Assembly (NCBI RefSeq): GCF_050624435.1
Contig: NC_134547.1
Span: 27,886,419-27,950,418 of the forward strand
Length of the DNA stretch: 64,000 nucleotides
Reading direction: 5' to 3'
Source of the DNA: Tenrec ecaudatus
Taxonomy: Eukaryota; Chordata; Mammalia; Afrosoricida; Tenrecidae
The notes beneath the pieces are model-generated. The model was not told where the DNA came from. It did not search any database and saw nothing but the letters and a program-made list of their open reading frames with translations. Made by a program: the position numbers and the translations under genes. Of this stretch, positions 12,320-23,382 are shown piece by piece; the stretch's first letter is position 1; every line of letters starts with the position of its first letter.

Positions 12320-14783
12320 ATGGCCACTGGTCACGTCTCCAGGAAGACAATGGTGCTGGTTTAAGCCTAGTACTTGCCTGAATGTTGACCCAAACATCTG
12401 AGCAGGGTGGATCCAGGTTGCATGTAGTCTTGCTGCCTAACCCAGATGGAAGTGCATCTCTAAAACACTCACTGCGTTTCAATTGAGGGTGACTTTTGGT
12501 GCCACCATGGGATAGGATAGAACTGCACTTGTGTATGTTTTGGTGGGTGGAACACTTTTTTGGCCGTAGCAGACCTCATCTTTCTCCTGAGGTAGTGTCC
12601 AATGGTTATATATTTTTTACCATTTGGTTAGCAGCTCCATTTTACTCCCATTCCACCACCAGGCCACATGAATTGTATTAAAATAGTGTGAAAATGTGGC
12701 AATCTAGCTGCTCCCACTCTTGGTGGCAATCTAGCTGTTCGTACTCTTGTCGACCTCCTGTCTGTCATAGAACTCTGCTCCATTGGTTTCCCAGGGCTGA
12801 GAGTTTGGAAGTATAATACCAGGCCTCTATTCTGAGGGACCTCTGGATGGATTCAAATAGCCAGCCTTTTGCTTAGTAGCCAAGCTCCTTAAATTTAAAT
12901 AACCTATAGGCTTAATTAGTTATTTAATTGACTAACCACAAAGTGGATGATGTGGGTAGAATTATCAACCCCATTTTTCAAACCTGGAAACTGAGGCACA
13001 CTAAGACACCGCTTGAGTTGGAAGAGCGCTCATGCAGAACTAGGGAGTTTGTAATCTAGGCAGTGAGCCTTCCTACTCAATCACAATCACTGACTACTCA
13101 GAACTGTTTTGGAATCAGGAGAGACTGTATGTAAAGACTCCACAAAGGAACAATGTTCAGGCTGGATTCTGGAGGAATCAATGTATTAAAGGTACCTGCT
13201 TGTGTTTACATCATTTTTATCCCTATCATTCTTCTCATGCAACCAAAACTCAGTCCCAGGCAGATGGCAATGACAGTAATCAGACTGTTCTGTCTGACTT
13301 CTACAGTAGGCCACATAGACCATCTGAATAGACCATTTGAAGCTGTGCCCCTCTCCCTCCCATAGACAAAACTGTAGCCAGCACCAGGCCCGAAACCTGC
13401 AGATTAAGAGTTTGTCAAAAGTCTAGAAAGAGCTGCCGATCACCTGAAGAACTAGCCTGCAGAAGAGAAGACACAGAATCTAAAGCTACAATTGAAAAAA
13501 AAAAAAAAAAAAAAAAAGAAGCTCCAGTTGAGTGGAATTCAGACAACTGAGATCAATGAAAACACTAGAACTTCTCAGAGTGGTGCACGCTGGTTTAGTG
13601 GTAGCCGGTACAAATCACATTGGCCTGAATCAGTGTCTCCACCCAAATCCGTAGGCTTCTGAAATTCCTAGTACCCTGTGTCCTGCAGTCCCTATTACCC
13701 AATAACCCTGCTGATTCTACTTTACAGCCACTTTCTCCTTCTTTGAGACCTCTGATTCAGGGTGACTCTGCAGGACAGAGTAGGAAACCCCACCGGTATT
13801 TCCAAAGCTGCGGATCTTTATGTGAGCAGCCAGCTTCATCTTTGTCCTGGGGAGTTGTCTGGTGCTTTTCTCACACTAAACTTGCAGTTAGCATCCAGAT
13901 GTTAAGCCCCTGCAACAATAGGTTTTCTTTTTGAGGTTAATAATCATCCCCTACTATTAAATCTATTCCGATATATAGAGATCAAATGGACAGAGCAGAA
14001 CTAATCCCTAGATTTTCTGTTTAGTGGAAAGCCTCGTTTTGGTCCAGGTGGTTTCAAACGGCTGATCATGTAGTTAGCAGGCACAACACACTAAACCCCT
14101 GTGCTCCTCAGTGTGAGGTCCCAACAAAAAAAAATCACTGCTATCGATTCAGTTCTGAGTTAGTGACCCTATGAATCACAGTAGAGCTGTCTCTGTGTGT
14201 TTCTGAGATTGCAGATCTTTGTGGAAATAGAAAGCCTCCTCTTTCCCCAGAGAAGCATCTGGTGGTTGGAACTGTTGACCTTACAGTTAGCAGCCCGTCG
14301 TGTTATCCACTTACACAAGTGTGTTGTGTGAGGACTCAAAACCAAAGAAAACTCACTACCTTCGAGTCCATGTTGCCTGCTAGTGACCCGCTTGGATATA
14401 GTAGAAGTGCTCCTATGCGGTGCTGGGGCTGTAACTCAATGAGTGTAGACCTCCTCAACCATCTCCCAGGTGAAGACTTGTGGAGGAAAACTATTATCTA
14501 AGGGGGTTAATGGAAGGGTAACTAGAGATTGTCCCCTGAGGAGCAAGCCCTACTGGCCATTGAGGCAATTCTCATAAAATTCTTTCCTAGGTGGCAACAG
14601 TAGCAGCAACCTGGTTCATGGAGACCTTCTATTAATCTATAGCCTGCATTGTGTCACAGAATTCACCGATGGAAATGGAAAGCTTGAGTTACATTCCTTT
14701 TCTTTGGTTGCAATCCACATGGGAATAGTGAACCATGCTGCAGGTGTGAGCAAAGAACTATAGGTGAGGTGAGAGCTAGCTAC
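12320..14783. repeat. Macrosatellite unit 6 (2464 bp)
   Basis: From about 12977 it repeats 10515 onward at an offset of 2462, rising to 2464 after an A homopolymer of 23 bases at 13495-13517. It carries a short internal duplication of 'ggcaatctagctg' near 12697-12737. Confidence 0.9.
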
Positions 14784-17236
14784 ATGGCCACTGGTCACGT
14801 CTCCAGGAAGACAATGGTGCTGGTTTAAGCCTAGTACTTGCCTGAATGTTGACCCAAACATCTGAGCAGGGTGGATCCAGGTTGCATGTAGTCTTGCTGC
14901 CTAACCCAGATGGAAGTGCATCTCTAAAACACTCACTGCGTTTCAATTGAGGGTGACTTTTGGTGCCACCATGGGATAGGATAGAACTGCACTTGTGTAT
15001 GTTTTGGTGGGTGGAACACTTTTTTGGCCGTAGCAGACCTCATCTTTCTCCTGAGGTAGTGTCCAATGGTTATATATTTTTTACCATTTGGTTAGCAGCT
15101 CCATTTTACTCCCATTCCACCACCAGGCCACATGAATTGTATTAAAATAGTGTGAAAATGTGGCAATCTAGCTGCTCCCACTCTTGGTGGCAATCTAGCT
15201 GTTCGTACTCTTGTCGACCTCCTGTCTGTCATAGAACTCTGCTCCATTGGTTTCCCAGGGCTGAGAGTTTGGAAGTATAATACCAGGCCTCTATTCTGAG
15301 GGACCTCTGGATGGATTCAAATAGCCAGCCTTTTGCTTAGTAGCCAAGCTCCTTAAATTTAAATAACCTATAGGCTTAATTAGTTATTTAATTGACTAAC
15401 CACAAAGTGGATGATGTGGGTAGAATTATCAACCCCATTTTTCAAACATGGAAACTGAGGCACACTAAGACACGCTTGAGTTTGAAGAGCGCTCATGCAG
15501 AAATAGGAAGTTTGATATCTAGGCAGTGAGCCCTCCTACTCAATCACAATCACCGACAACTCTGAACCGTTTGGAGTCAGATTACACTGTATGTAAAGAC
15601 TCCACAAAGGATCAATGTTCAGGCTGGATTCTACAGGGATCAATGTATAAAAGATACTTGCTAGTGTTTGCATCACTTTTATCCCTATTATTCTTCTCGT
15701 GCAACCAAAACTCAGTCCCAGGCGTATGGTAACGACAGTAACCAGAGTGTTCTGTGTGACTTCTACAGTAGGACACATAGATCATTTGAATAGAACCTTT
15801 GATTCTGTGCCCCTCTACCTCCAATAGACAAAATTGCAGCCAGCACCAGATCTGAAACCTGCAGATTAAGAGTATGTCAAAAGTCTAGAAATAGCTGTCA
15901 ATACCTTGAAAAACTAGCCTGCAGAAGAGAAGACACAGAATCACAAGCTACAAGTGAAAAAAAAAAAAGAAGCTCCAGGTGAGTGGAATTCAGACAACCG
16001 AGACCAATGAAAACACTAGAGCTTCTCACAGTGGTTCCCGCTGGTTTAGTAGTAGCCAGGTTCAAGTCACATTGTACTGAATCAGTGTCTCCACACAAAT
16101 CCCTAGGCTTCTGATATTTTAGTACCCTGTGTCCTGCAGTCCCTATTACCCAATAACCCTGCTGATTCTACTTTATAGCCACCTTCTCCTTCGTTGAGAC
16201 TTCTGATTCAGAGTGACTCTGCAGGACAGAAAAAGAAACCCCACCAGGATTTCCATGGCTGCAGATTTTTATGGGAGCAGCCAGCTTCATCTTTGTCCTG
16301 GGAAATTGTCTGGTGCTTTTCTAACACCAAATTTGCAGTTAGCCTCCAGATGTTTAACCCCTTCACCAATAGAGTTTCTGTTTCAGTTTTATAATCATCC
16401 ACTGCTTTTAAATCTATTCTGATATATAGTGATCAAGTTGACAGAGCAGAACTGATTCCTGGAGTTTCTGTTTAGTGGAAAGCCTCACCTTTGTCCTGGT
16501 GGTTTCAAACCGATGACCATGCAGTTAGCAGGCAAAACACCCTACACCCCCTGTGCTCCTCAGTGTGAGGTCCCAACAAAAAAATTCACTGCTATCGCTT
16601 CAGTTCTGAAGTTAGTGTTCCTATGAATCACAGTAGAGCTCTCTCTGTGGTTTTCTGAGATTGCAGACCTTTGTGGAAATAGAAAGCCTCCTCTTTCTCC
16701 AGAGAAGCATCTGATGGTTCTAACTGTTGACCTTACAGTTAGCAGCCCTTCATGTTATCCACTTACACAAGTATGTTGTGTGAGGACTCAAAATCAAACC
16801 AAACTCACTACCTTTGTGTCCATGTTGACTCCTAGTCACCCTCTTGGATAGAGTAGAACTGCTCCTGTGGGGTGCTGAGGCTGTAACTCAATGAGTGTAG
16901 ACATACTCAACAATCTCAAAGGTAAGGACTTATGGACGAAAAATATTACCTAAGGGGGTTAATGGAAGGGTGATTAGAGTCTGTCCCATGAGCAGCAAGC
17001 CCTACTGGCCATCCTGGCAATGCTCATAAAATTATTTCCTAGGTGGCAGCAGCAGCAGCAACCTGGTTGGTGGAGACCCTCTATGGAATCTAGAGCCTGC
17101 ATAGTGTCACAGATTTAACAGTTGAAAATGGAAAGCTTGAGTTACATTTCTTTCCCTTGGTTTCAATCCACATGGGAATAGTGAATCATCCTGCAGGAAT
17201 GAGCAAAGAACTATAGCTGAGGTGAGGGCTAACTAC
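14784..17236. repeat. Macrosatellite unit 7 (2453 bp)
   Basis: It matches unit 6 to about 15440 and then changes to a more diverged type, in which the A tract near 15957-15968 is only about 12 bases. The SINE-like fragments are still present between about 16190 and 16885. Confidence 0.9.
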
Positions 17237-17516
17237 TTGGCCACTGGTCACGCCTCCAGGAAGACAATGGTGTTGGTTTAAGCCAAGCAGTTGTCTGAAT
17301 GTTGACTCAAACATCTGAGCAGCATGGATCCAAGTTGCATGTAGTTTTGCTGCCTAACCCAGATGGAAGTGCATCTCTCAAACACTCACTGCCACCGAGT
17401 TGATGGTGATTTATAGTGCCACCATGGGAGAGGGTAGAACTGCCCTTGTGTATGTTTTCGTGTCTGGAACACTTTTCTGGCCGTAGCAGACCTCTTCTTT
17501 CTACTGAGATAGGCTC
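17237..17516. repeat. Macrosatellite unit 8, truncated to about 280 bp
   Basis: It begins with the usual anchor and continues into AfroSINE-like fragment a. It stops at tactgagataggctc, where all other units continue with SINE-derived sequence. L1 sequence starts at the next base or so, so this is either the L1 insertion point or the array edge. Confidence 0.85.
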
Positions 17517-17594
17517 ATTTGTCTCATCCACTGCTGGTGGGACTGTAAGTACGTACAGCCACTATGGAAATCAATCTGGTGATACCTAAAACAG

Positions 17595-17849
17595 ATGGAA
17601 ATAGAGTTACCATATGACCCAGCAATCCCCCTACTGGGCATATACCCAGAAGAGGAAAGAAACAAACCAAGACCAGACATCTGTGCTCCAATGTTCACTG
17701 CGGCACAGTTCACAATTGCAAGGAATTGGAAGCAACCCAAATTTCCATCAACTGACGAGTGGATTAAAAAACTGTGGTATATACATACAATGGAGTACTA
17801 CGCATCACTAAAAAGCAGTGATGAACGTATGAGGCACATAGCAGCATGA
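17595..17849 (+). pseudogene. L1 ORF2 C-terminal remnant
   Basis: This is an open frame of 84 codons with the conserved C-terminal ORF2 stretch YDPAIPLLGIYP, then MFTAAQFTIARNWKQPKFPS and TDEWIKKLWYIHTMEYY. L1 ORF2 normally encodes an endonuclease and reverse transcriptase of about 1,275 residues. Only a short part of the C-terminal region survives, without catalytic domains, so it has no reverse-transcriptase activity. The nominal start Met is internal to the original protein. The coding sequence ends at 'MRHIAA' followed by a stop. Confidence 0.85.
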
Positions 17850-18236
17850 GAAGAACTGGAGGAAATCATGCTAAGCGAGGTAAGTCAGGCACAAAAGGAC
17901 AAGTACAACATGAGCCGGCTGAGGTAAGAATTAAAAATTTTTTTAAAAAAGCAAAAGTGGCATAGGGGAAAAAGCTACCGTATACAAACATTTTTGGGGT
18001 GAAGACTGTGTAGTATGGCAGAGATCAGACAAAAACCAGGGATGCACATGGTAGACAATGGATGAATATAAGGAAGAAAAGGGTAGTGGGGGCATGAGGC
18101 ACTAATCCACGCAAGGGGAGGGTATTGTTTATATCTCCACAGGGAAAGTGGGACTAGACTTCAACCCAGTGCCACAAGGTGTGAATGCAATATCCTGGCG
18201 TGGAGTAGGGAACCAGTGGAGACGTCTGGGAGGCTG

Positions 18237-18481
18237 ACCCCAGCACCATAAATGAAGTGGATTCCTGCCCCTCCCCCAAAAAGAATTTGTTCCAAAGGAC
18301 GACATTGACTCTGCAGCTCCAGGAGATGGACGTATCTGATCAGAGCACACGGGAGCAGATGAAGGGGCAGGAGGAGAGAGTGGAACACAGCCTGGCCCAC
18401 CAGGCCATGAGAAGGATGTTCCTGAGTAGAGCAGCAAGCCCACAGAGAGAACAACATGGCTGGCCCCACTATGAGAAATGA
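18237..18481 (+). other. Short reading frame in L1 3' UTR, shared with another L1 copy
   Basis: Translation in this frame gives a hydrophilic peptide containing 'LFQRTTLTLQLQEM', DQST and EERVEHSLAHQA. The L1 copy at 53955-54197 on the minus strand reads through in the same frame with a similar peptide (LFQRTALKLQLRDM, EERVEHILAHQA). The nearby length difference is a whole codon. No known domain is recognised. It may be chance, or a remnant of a coding stretch in the ancestral element. Confidence 0.3.
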
Positions 18482-19369
18482 TGCCCCTCAGTGGCCAAGG
18501 GCGATACAGGAGACAGTACCGGAGACACAGTGGGGGAATTGCACCTGACCTGATCCCACCACACCGAGGCAAAGCACTGGGGGAGTGCAGCGGAACAGCA
18601 AGGGAATGGAGTGTCAAGGTCCCCAGGGAATGCTGAAAGTGGACTTTGGGGCCAGGGCATGGTGCCCCAACAGACTGGACCAGAAAACGCTCCTAAGGGC
18701 CAGCAAACGATCCCTGAACTAACTACAAGCTTTTCTCTTGTGAAGTGTTCTGTTTTGCTCTTTGTCAGTGGTTTGTTTTCGTTGTTTGGTTTTCTGGTTG
18801 TATACTGTTGCTTTGTTTTCCTCTGTCTTCTTTTCATGCATGTTAGTGTCTCCACAGGTCTGTCTGAATAGGACAGGCTGGATGAACTATCTGGAGGAAA
18901 AATAACGGGATCAACAGTTCCGGGGGACTTGGGGTGGGGGGTAGGGGGATATGGAAGTGGTGTTAACAAACACAGGGACAAGGGAACAACGTGGGACCCC
19001 AAATGGTAGAGAGGGGGGAATGGCAGGCCTGGTGGGGAATGATCAAGGGTAAGGTTGCGTAGAGAAGAGGTATTCTCTAGCCCAGGTGGCGACGAAGCAT
19101 GGTGGTAGGGCAGGAGGAAAGTCAAGGGGGATGGAGGAAAGAGCTAGGAGTCAAAGGGCATTTATGGAGGTCTAGACAAAGACATGTATAGGCAAATATA
19201 TATATAGGAGGATGGGGAAATAGATCGATGTTTCTATATTTATAGGTTAAGCATTAAGGTGGCGGAAGGACCTTGGGCCTCTACTCAAACACTCCCTCAA
19301 TGCATGAATACTTTCTTTTATTAAATTGGAACTCTATGATGCTCACTCTCCCGACACAACAGCTGGAGC

Positions 19370-19815
19370 CAAAGTGGGTGAACAAGTAAATGTAGTGAAG
19401 AAAGCTGATGGTGCCCGGCTATCAAAAGAGATAGTGACTGGGGTCTTAAAGGCTTGAAGATAAACATGCGGCCATCTAGTTCAGAAGCAACAAAGTCCAC
19501 ATGGAAGAACACACCAGCCTGTGTGATCGAGTGGTCCCGAAAGGATCAGTTATCAGGCATCAAAGAACAAAAAATCATATCATTGACTGCACACCTCCAT
19601 TATAGGATCGCTGAAGACAAATGGGTGCATAAGCAAATGTGGTGAAGAAAGCTGATGGTGCCCGGCTCTCAAAAGAGATAGTGACTTGGGTCTTAAAGGC
19701 TTGAAGGTGAACAAGCAGCCACCTAGCTCAGAAGCAAAAAAGCCCACCTGGAAGAAGCACACCGGCCAGTGCGATCACGAGGTGCCAAAGGGACCAGGTA
19801 TAAGGCATCATGCAA
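19370..19815 (+). repeat. Tandem duplication of about 245 bp within the L1 3' UTR
   Basis: The wording 'gtgaagaaagctgatggtgc' followed by ccggct and 'aaaagagatagtgact' occurs near 19395 and again near 19642. It is followed each time by an 'aacaagcagccacctagctc'-like stretch and a 'gatcacgaggtgcc'-like stretch. The minus-strand L1 at 51971-54222 has the same doubled segment, whereas the L1 at 62861-64000 appears to have it once. Confidence 0.85.
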
Positions 19816-19818
19816 AAA

Positions 19819-19840
19819 AATATATATGTGTGTGTATATG

Positions 19841-19871
<31 letters not shown>

Positions 19872-19917
19872 ATGTATATATATGTATATGTGTGTGTATG
19901 TACATATATATATAATA
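19819..19917. repeat. TA/TG microsatellite inside the L1 3' UTR
   Basis: Alternating tatata and tgtgtg blocks occupy about 100 bases immediately after the second copy of the 3' UTR duplication. Confidence 0.9.
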
Positions 19918-20577
19918 TTGAATGAAGGTGGAAGTGCAGAGTGGAGACCCAAGGCCCAAGTGTCGGCCAATGGAGATCCCCTCACAGAGGGGTTCAGGAG
20001 AGGAGATGGGTCAATTAGGGTGTGAGGTAGTACCGATGAAGAACACAGCTTTCCCCCAGATCCTGGATGCTTCCTCCCCTCAACTACCATGATCCGAATT
20101 CTACCTTGCAGGGCTGGATAGGGCAGAGGTTGTACACTGTTACATATGAGGGCTAGAGGCACAGGGAATCCAGGGTGGATGATACCTTCAGGACCAAGGG
20201 TGTGAGGGGCGATGATGGGAGAGTGGAGGGTGAGTGGGTTGGAAAGGGGGAACCGATTACAAGAATCTACATGTGACCTCCTCCCTGGGATAAGGATGGC
20301 AGGGAAGGGGGGGAAGGGAGACTCCGGATAGGGCAAGATATGACAAAATAACGATGTATAAATTACCAAGGGCACATGAGGGAGGGGGGAGGGAGGGGAA
20401 AAAATAGGACCTGATGCAAAGGGCTTAAGTGGAGAGCAAATGCTTTGAGAATGATTGGGGCAGGGAATGTATGGATGTGCTTTATACAATTGATGTATGT
20501 ATATATATGGATTGTGATAAGAGTTGTATGAGTCCCTAATAAAATGTAAAAAAAGAAAAGAGGAGGAAAAAAAGAAA

Positions 20578-20702
20578 GTGATTAGGGCAAAGAATGTACA
20601 GATGTGCTTTATACAATTGATGTATGTATATGTATGGACTGTGATAAGAGTTGTATGAGCCCCTAATAAATTGTTAAAATTTAAAAAAAAAGAAAAAAAA
20701 AG
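20578..20702 (+). mobile_element. Second short L1 3' tail
   Basis: It repeats the final roughly 115 bases of the preceding L1 (gaatgtacagatgtgcttta and tgataagagttgtatgagcc) and ends in an A-rich tract. It abuts the telomere-like field. It may be a very short 5'-truncated insertion or a tail duplication. Confidence 0.8.
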
Positions 20703-21619
20703 TTTAGTGTTATGGTGAAGGTTACGGTTAGGATTGGAGTTAGACTTAGGGCTAGGGTTCTGTTAGGTTTAGGGTTCAGGTTAGTGTTAGTGTTAGGGTT
20801 AGGTTTGTGGTTATACTTAGGGTTAAGGTTGGCATTGTACTTAAGGTTAGGATGAGCTTTAGGTTTAGGGTTAGTGTTAGTTTTATTGTTAGATTTGGTG
20901 TTAGCCTTTGGATTAGGGTTAGGTTTAGGATTGATTTTAGACTTATGGTTATTGTTAGGATTAAATTATGGTTACGGGTGTGTTAGACATAGGCTTAAGG
21001 TTAAGGTTAGGCTTAGTGGTGTTGTTAGAATTAGGGTTAGCGTTACAGTTGGTGTCAGACTTAGGGTTAGGGTTAGTGTTAGTCTTAGGGTTGGTGTTAG
21101 ACAGGGTTAGGGTTAGATTTAGGGTTAGGGTTGATGTTAGATTTGGATTTAGTGTTAGTATTATTAGTAGGGATGGTTTTCGACTTAGTGTTTGTTTTAG
21201 CTTTAGGTTAGGGATAGGTTTGTCTTAGACTAATGGTCAGAGTTAGGTTCAAGTTTTGGGTATGGTATGTGTTAAATTTATGGTTAGGGTTAGGGGTCAG
21301 GATAGGCTTAGGGTGAGGAATAGTGTTAGGTTTGGTGTTGGTTTAGATTTTGGTTTAGATTTAGGGTTAGGGTTCATGTTAGACTTAAGATTAGGTTTGG
21401 AGTTAGGGTTAGGACTAGGCATGGGTTAGTGTTAGGGTTAGGATTAAGCTTGGTGTTAGGGTTAGGGTTGGTGCTAGACTTAAGGTTAGTGATAGTTTTA
21501 TGGTTGATGTTAGACGTAGCATTAGGGTTAGGGTTAGAGTTGGAGTTGGTGGCAGACATAGAGTTAGAGTTAGGGTTAGCTTTAAGGTTAGGTTTAGTGT
21601 TCGTCTTAGGTTTGGGGTC
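20703..21619 (+). repeat. Degenerate telomere-like repeat, TTAGGG on the plus strand
   Basis: Hexamers related to TTAGGG fill the segment, mixed with ttagac, ttggtg and similar variants. There are few runs of more than two perfect TTAGGG copies. Open frames across it are dipeptide artefacts of a six-base period. It ends at the first orientation reversal. Confidence 0.9.
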
Positions 21620-23179
21620 TTAACCCTAGCCCTAACTCTAAGTCTATCACCAACCCTAACCCTAACCCTGTCTAACCCTAAATCTAACACCAACTTTAAC
21701 CCTAATACAAACCCTAACCCTAAGTCTAATCCTAACCCTACATCTAACTCTAACCTTAAACCTAAGGTTAATCCTCACGCTAACCATAAGCCTTACACCA
21801 ACCCTAATCCTAACTGTAGCCCTACCCTAATGCAAAGTCTAACACCAACCCTAACCCTCAGCATTACCCAGACATTAAGTCTAACACAAACCCTAATCCC
21901 ATCCTAATCCTAATCCTACTCCTAAACCTTACCCTAAGTCTAACCCTAAACCTAACACTAACACTACTGGTAACACAAACCCTAACCATAACTGCAACCA
22001 TCAGTCTAACACCAACCCTAACCATAACCATAATGCTAACACTAACTATAACACCAAACTTAACCAAACCTAACACTGCCTAACAGTAACTCTAAATCTA
22101 ACACCAACCCCAACCCTAACCCCACTCCTAAACCTCACACTAACCCTAAGTCTAACGCTAATGCTAAACCTAAACCAAACCCTAACCCTAAGTCTAACAG
22201 CAAACCTAAGTCTAATCCTAACCCTACCTCTAATCCTAGTTCTAACCATAATCCTATGGCTTCCTCTAAGCCTAACACAAACACTAACCCTAACTCTAAA
22301 AGTGCAACCCTAACACTAATCCTTGGTATAACCCTAACCCTAAGCCTTATCTTAACCCTAGCTCTAACTCTAAGGCTAAGTCTAACCCACACCTTAACAC
22401 GAACTCTACTCTAATCAGCCCCTAAACCTAACCAAAAGTCTAAGTCTAAACCTATCCCTACCACTAACCCCTAAGAATAAGTCTGAAACCAACCCTAGCC
22501 CTAGCCCTAAACCTAACCCTAACCCTAACCGTAAGCGTAACCCTAAAGCTAACCCTAACCCTGATCCTTGTTCTAAACATAACCCTAAGTCTGACACAAA
22601 CACTAACCCTAACTCTAACAAGGCTAACCCTAGATCCAACACTAACCCTAAACAAACACTTGGTCTAACACCAACCGTAACCATAATGCTAACCCTAACC
22701 CACAGTCTAACACTAACCTTAACACTAAACATAACCCTAATCCAAACCCTATCACCAAGCCTAATCCTAACCCGAATGCTGATTCTAACCCTAACCCTAA
22801 GTCTTACCCTAACCTTAAGTCTAACATCAACCCTAACACTAATCCTAACCCGAAGTCTAACACCAAACCTCACCCTAATACTAAATCTAACCCTAAATCT
22901 AACACCAATCCTAACCCTAACCCAAAGTCTAACACCAAAGAAATCTAAAACTAACACTAACCCTAAGTCTAACACCAAACCTAATGCTAACTCTAACACT
23001 AAACCAAACCCTAAGTCTAACGTTAACACCAACCCTAACCCTAACACCAAGATTAAAGCTAATTCAATCCCTAACACTTAACAGAACTCGATCACTGATC
23101 CTAAATCCAACCCTATCCCTAACGTGAAGTGTAACACCAATCTGAACATTAACCCTAACCCTAAGTCTAAGACCAACCC
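21620..23179 (-). repeat. Degenerate telomere-like repeat, CCCTAA on the plus strand
   Basis: It starts abruptly at cttaaccctagccctaac, opposite in orientation to the preceding block. The pattern taagtc, taacac, caaccc, taaccc is frequent. It is interrupted at about 23180 by the first satellite-like block. Confidence 0.9.
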
Positions 23180-23382
23180 TTTTCTTATCTGATGGCCAGG
23201 AACAAAAAGATTAATGGTTTTCCATAGACACACGAATCTCCATTGGACAATGCTGTTCAGAGAGAAGAGAAACTAATTGCCAGAGACATGGTTGTACTTG
23301 CGAATCACCACATCCAGGAGTACATTAGCCACTAAACACATATCTGTTTGATTCAAAAATGATCTGAGACCCTGTCCCAAAA
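23180..23382 (+). repeat. Satellite-like block S1 within the telomere-like field
   Basis: About 200 bases of unrelated sequence. It includes atggttttccatagacac, aatctccattggacaatgc and 'gagaagagaaactaattgcc', and ends with 'atgatctgagaccctgtccc'. Related blocks are S2 (37975-39462), S3 (40593-40882, mostly inverted), S4 (44203-44340) and S5 (47315-48039). I do not recognise the family. Confidence 0.85.

Larger units (their letters stand above)
225..17516. repeat. Macrosatellite array, period about 2.4 kb, seven full units plus one partial
   Basis: The anchor ctggccactggtcacgtct, with small variants, recurs at 225, 2631, 5055, 7472, 9889, 12320, 14784 and 17237. This gives unit lengths of 2406, 2424, 2417, 2417, 2431, 2464 and 2453 bases. 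All copies are head-to-tail. Each unit contains several reverse-oriented AfroSINE-like fragments, a MIR-like fragment and unassigned sequence in the same order, so the composite existed before amplification. Divergence is uneven: the middle units are nearly identical and the outer ones differ clearly. The array ends where L1 sequence begins at about 17517. Open frames of 60-129 codons recur once per unit, but they lie on SINE-derived sequence and I do not regard them as genes. Confidence 0.95.
17517..20577 (+). mobile_element. L1 LINE, 5'-truncated: end of ORF2, long 3' UTR and A-rich tail
   Basis: The 5' end begins inside the last part of L1 ORF2; the protein shows the YDPAIPLLGIYP signature. 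It continues through roughly 2.6 kb of 3' UTR and finishes with 'gagttgtatgagtccctaat', aaaatg and A-rich sequence at about 20545-20577. The 3' UTR contains a tandem duplication (19370-19815) and a TG/TA microsatellite. The same 3' UTR appears in five other places in this window, which supports one dominant L1 lineage. It cannot be autonomous, because ORF1 and most of ORF2 are absent. Confidence 0.9.

Noticed and set aside
18129-19125. Minus-strand frames of 162 and 218 codons inside the first L1
   Set aside because: They run antisense to the L1 3' UTR, are proline- and serine-rich, and have no recognised domain. They are probably incidental to GC-rich UTR sequence.
19728-20489. Minus-strand frame of 253 codons
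   Set aside because: It crosses the TA/TG microsatellite and antisense L1 3' UTR. Its His-Thr-Tyr-Ile repeat stretch comes from the microsatellite.
22415-23077. Long open frame of 220 codons (minus strand), and similar long frames at 39760-40356, 32778-33320 and 42108-42632
   Set aside because: A six-base repeat gives endless dipeptide-like reading frames in any frame without stops. Compositions such as Leu-Gly, Val-Arg or Asn-Pro follow directly from the hexamer and show no domain.
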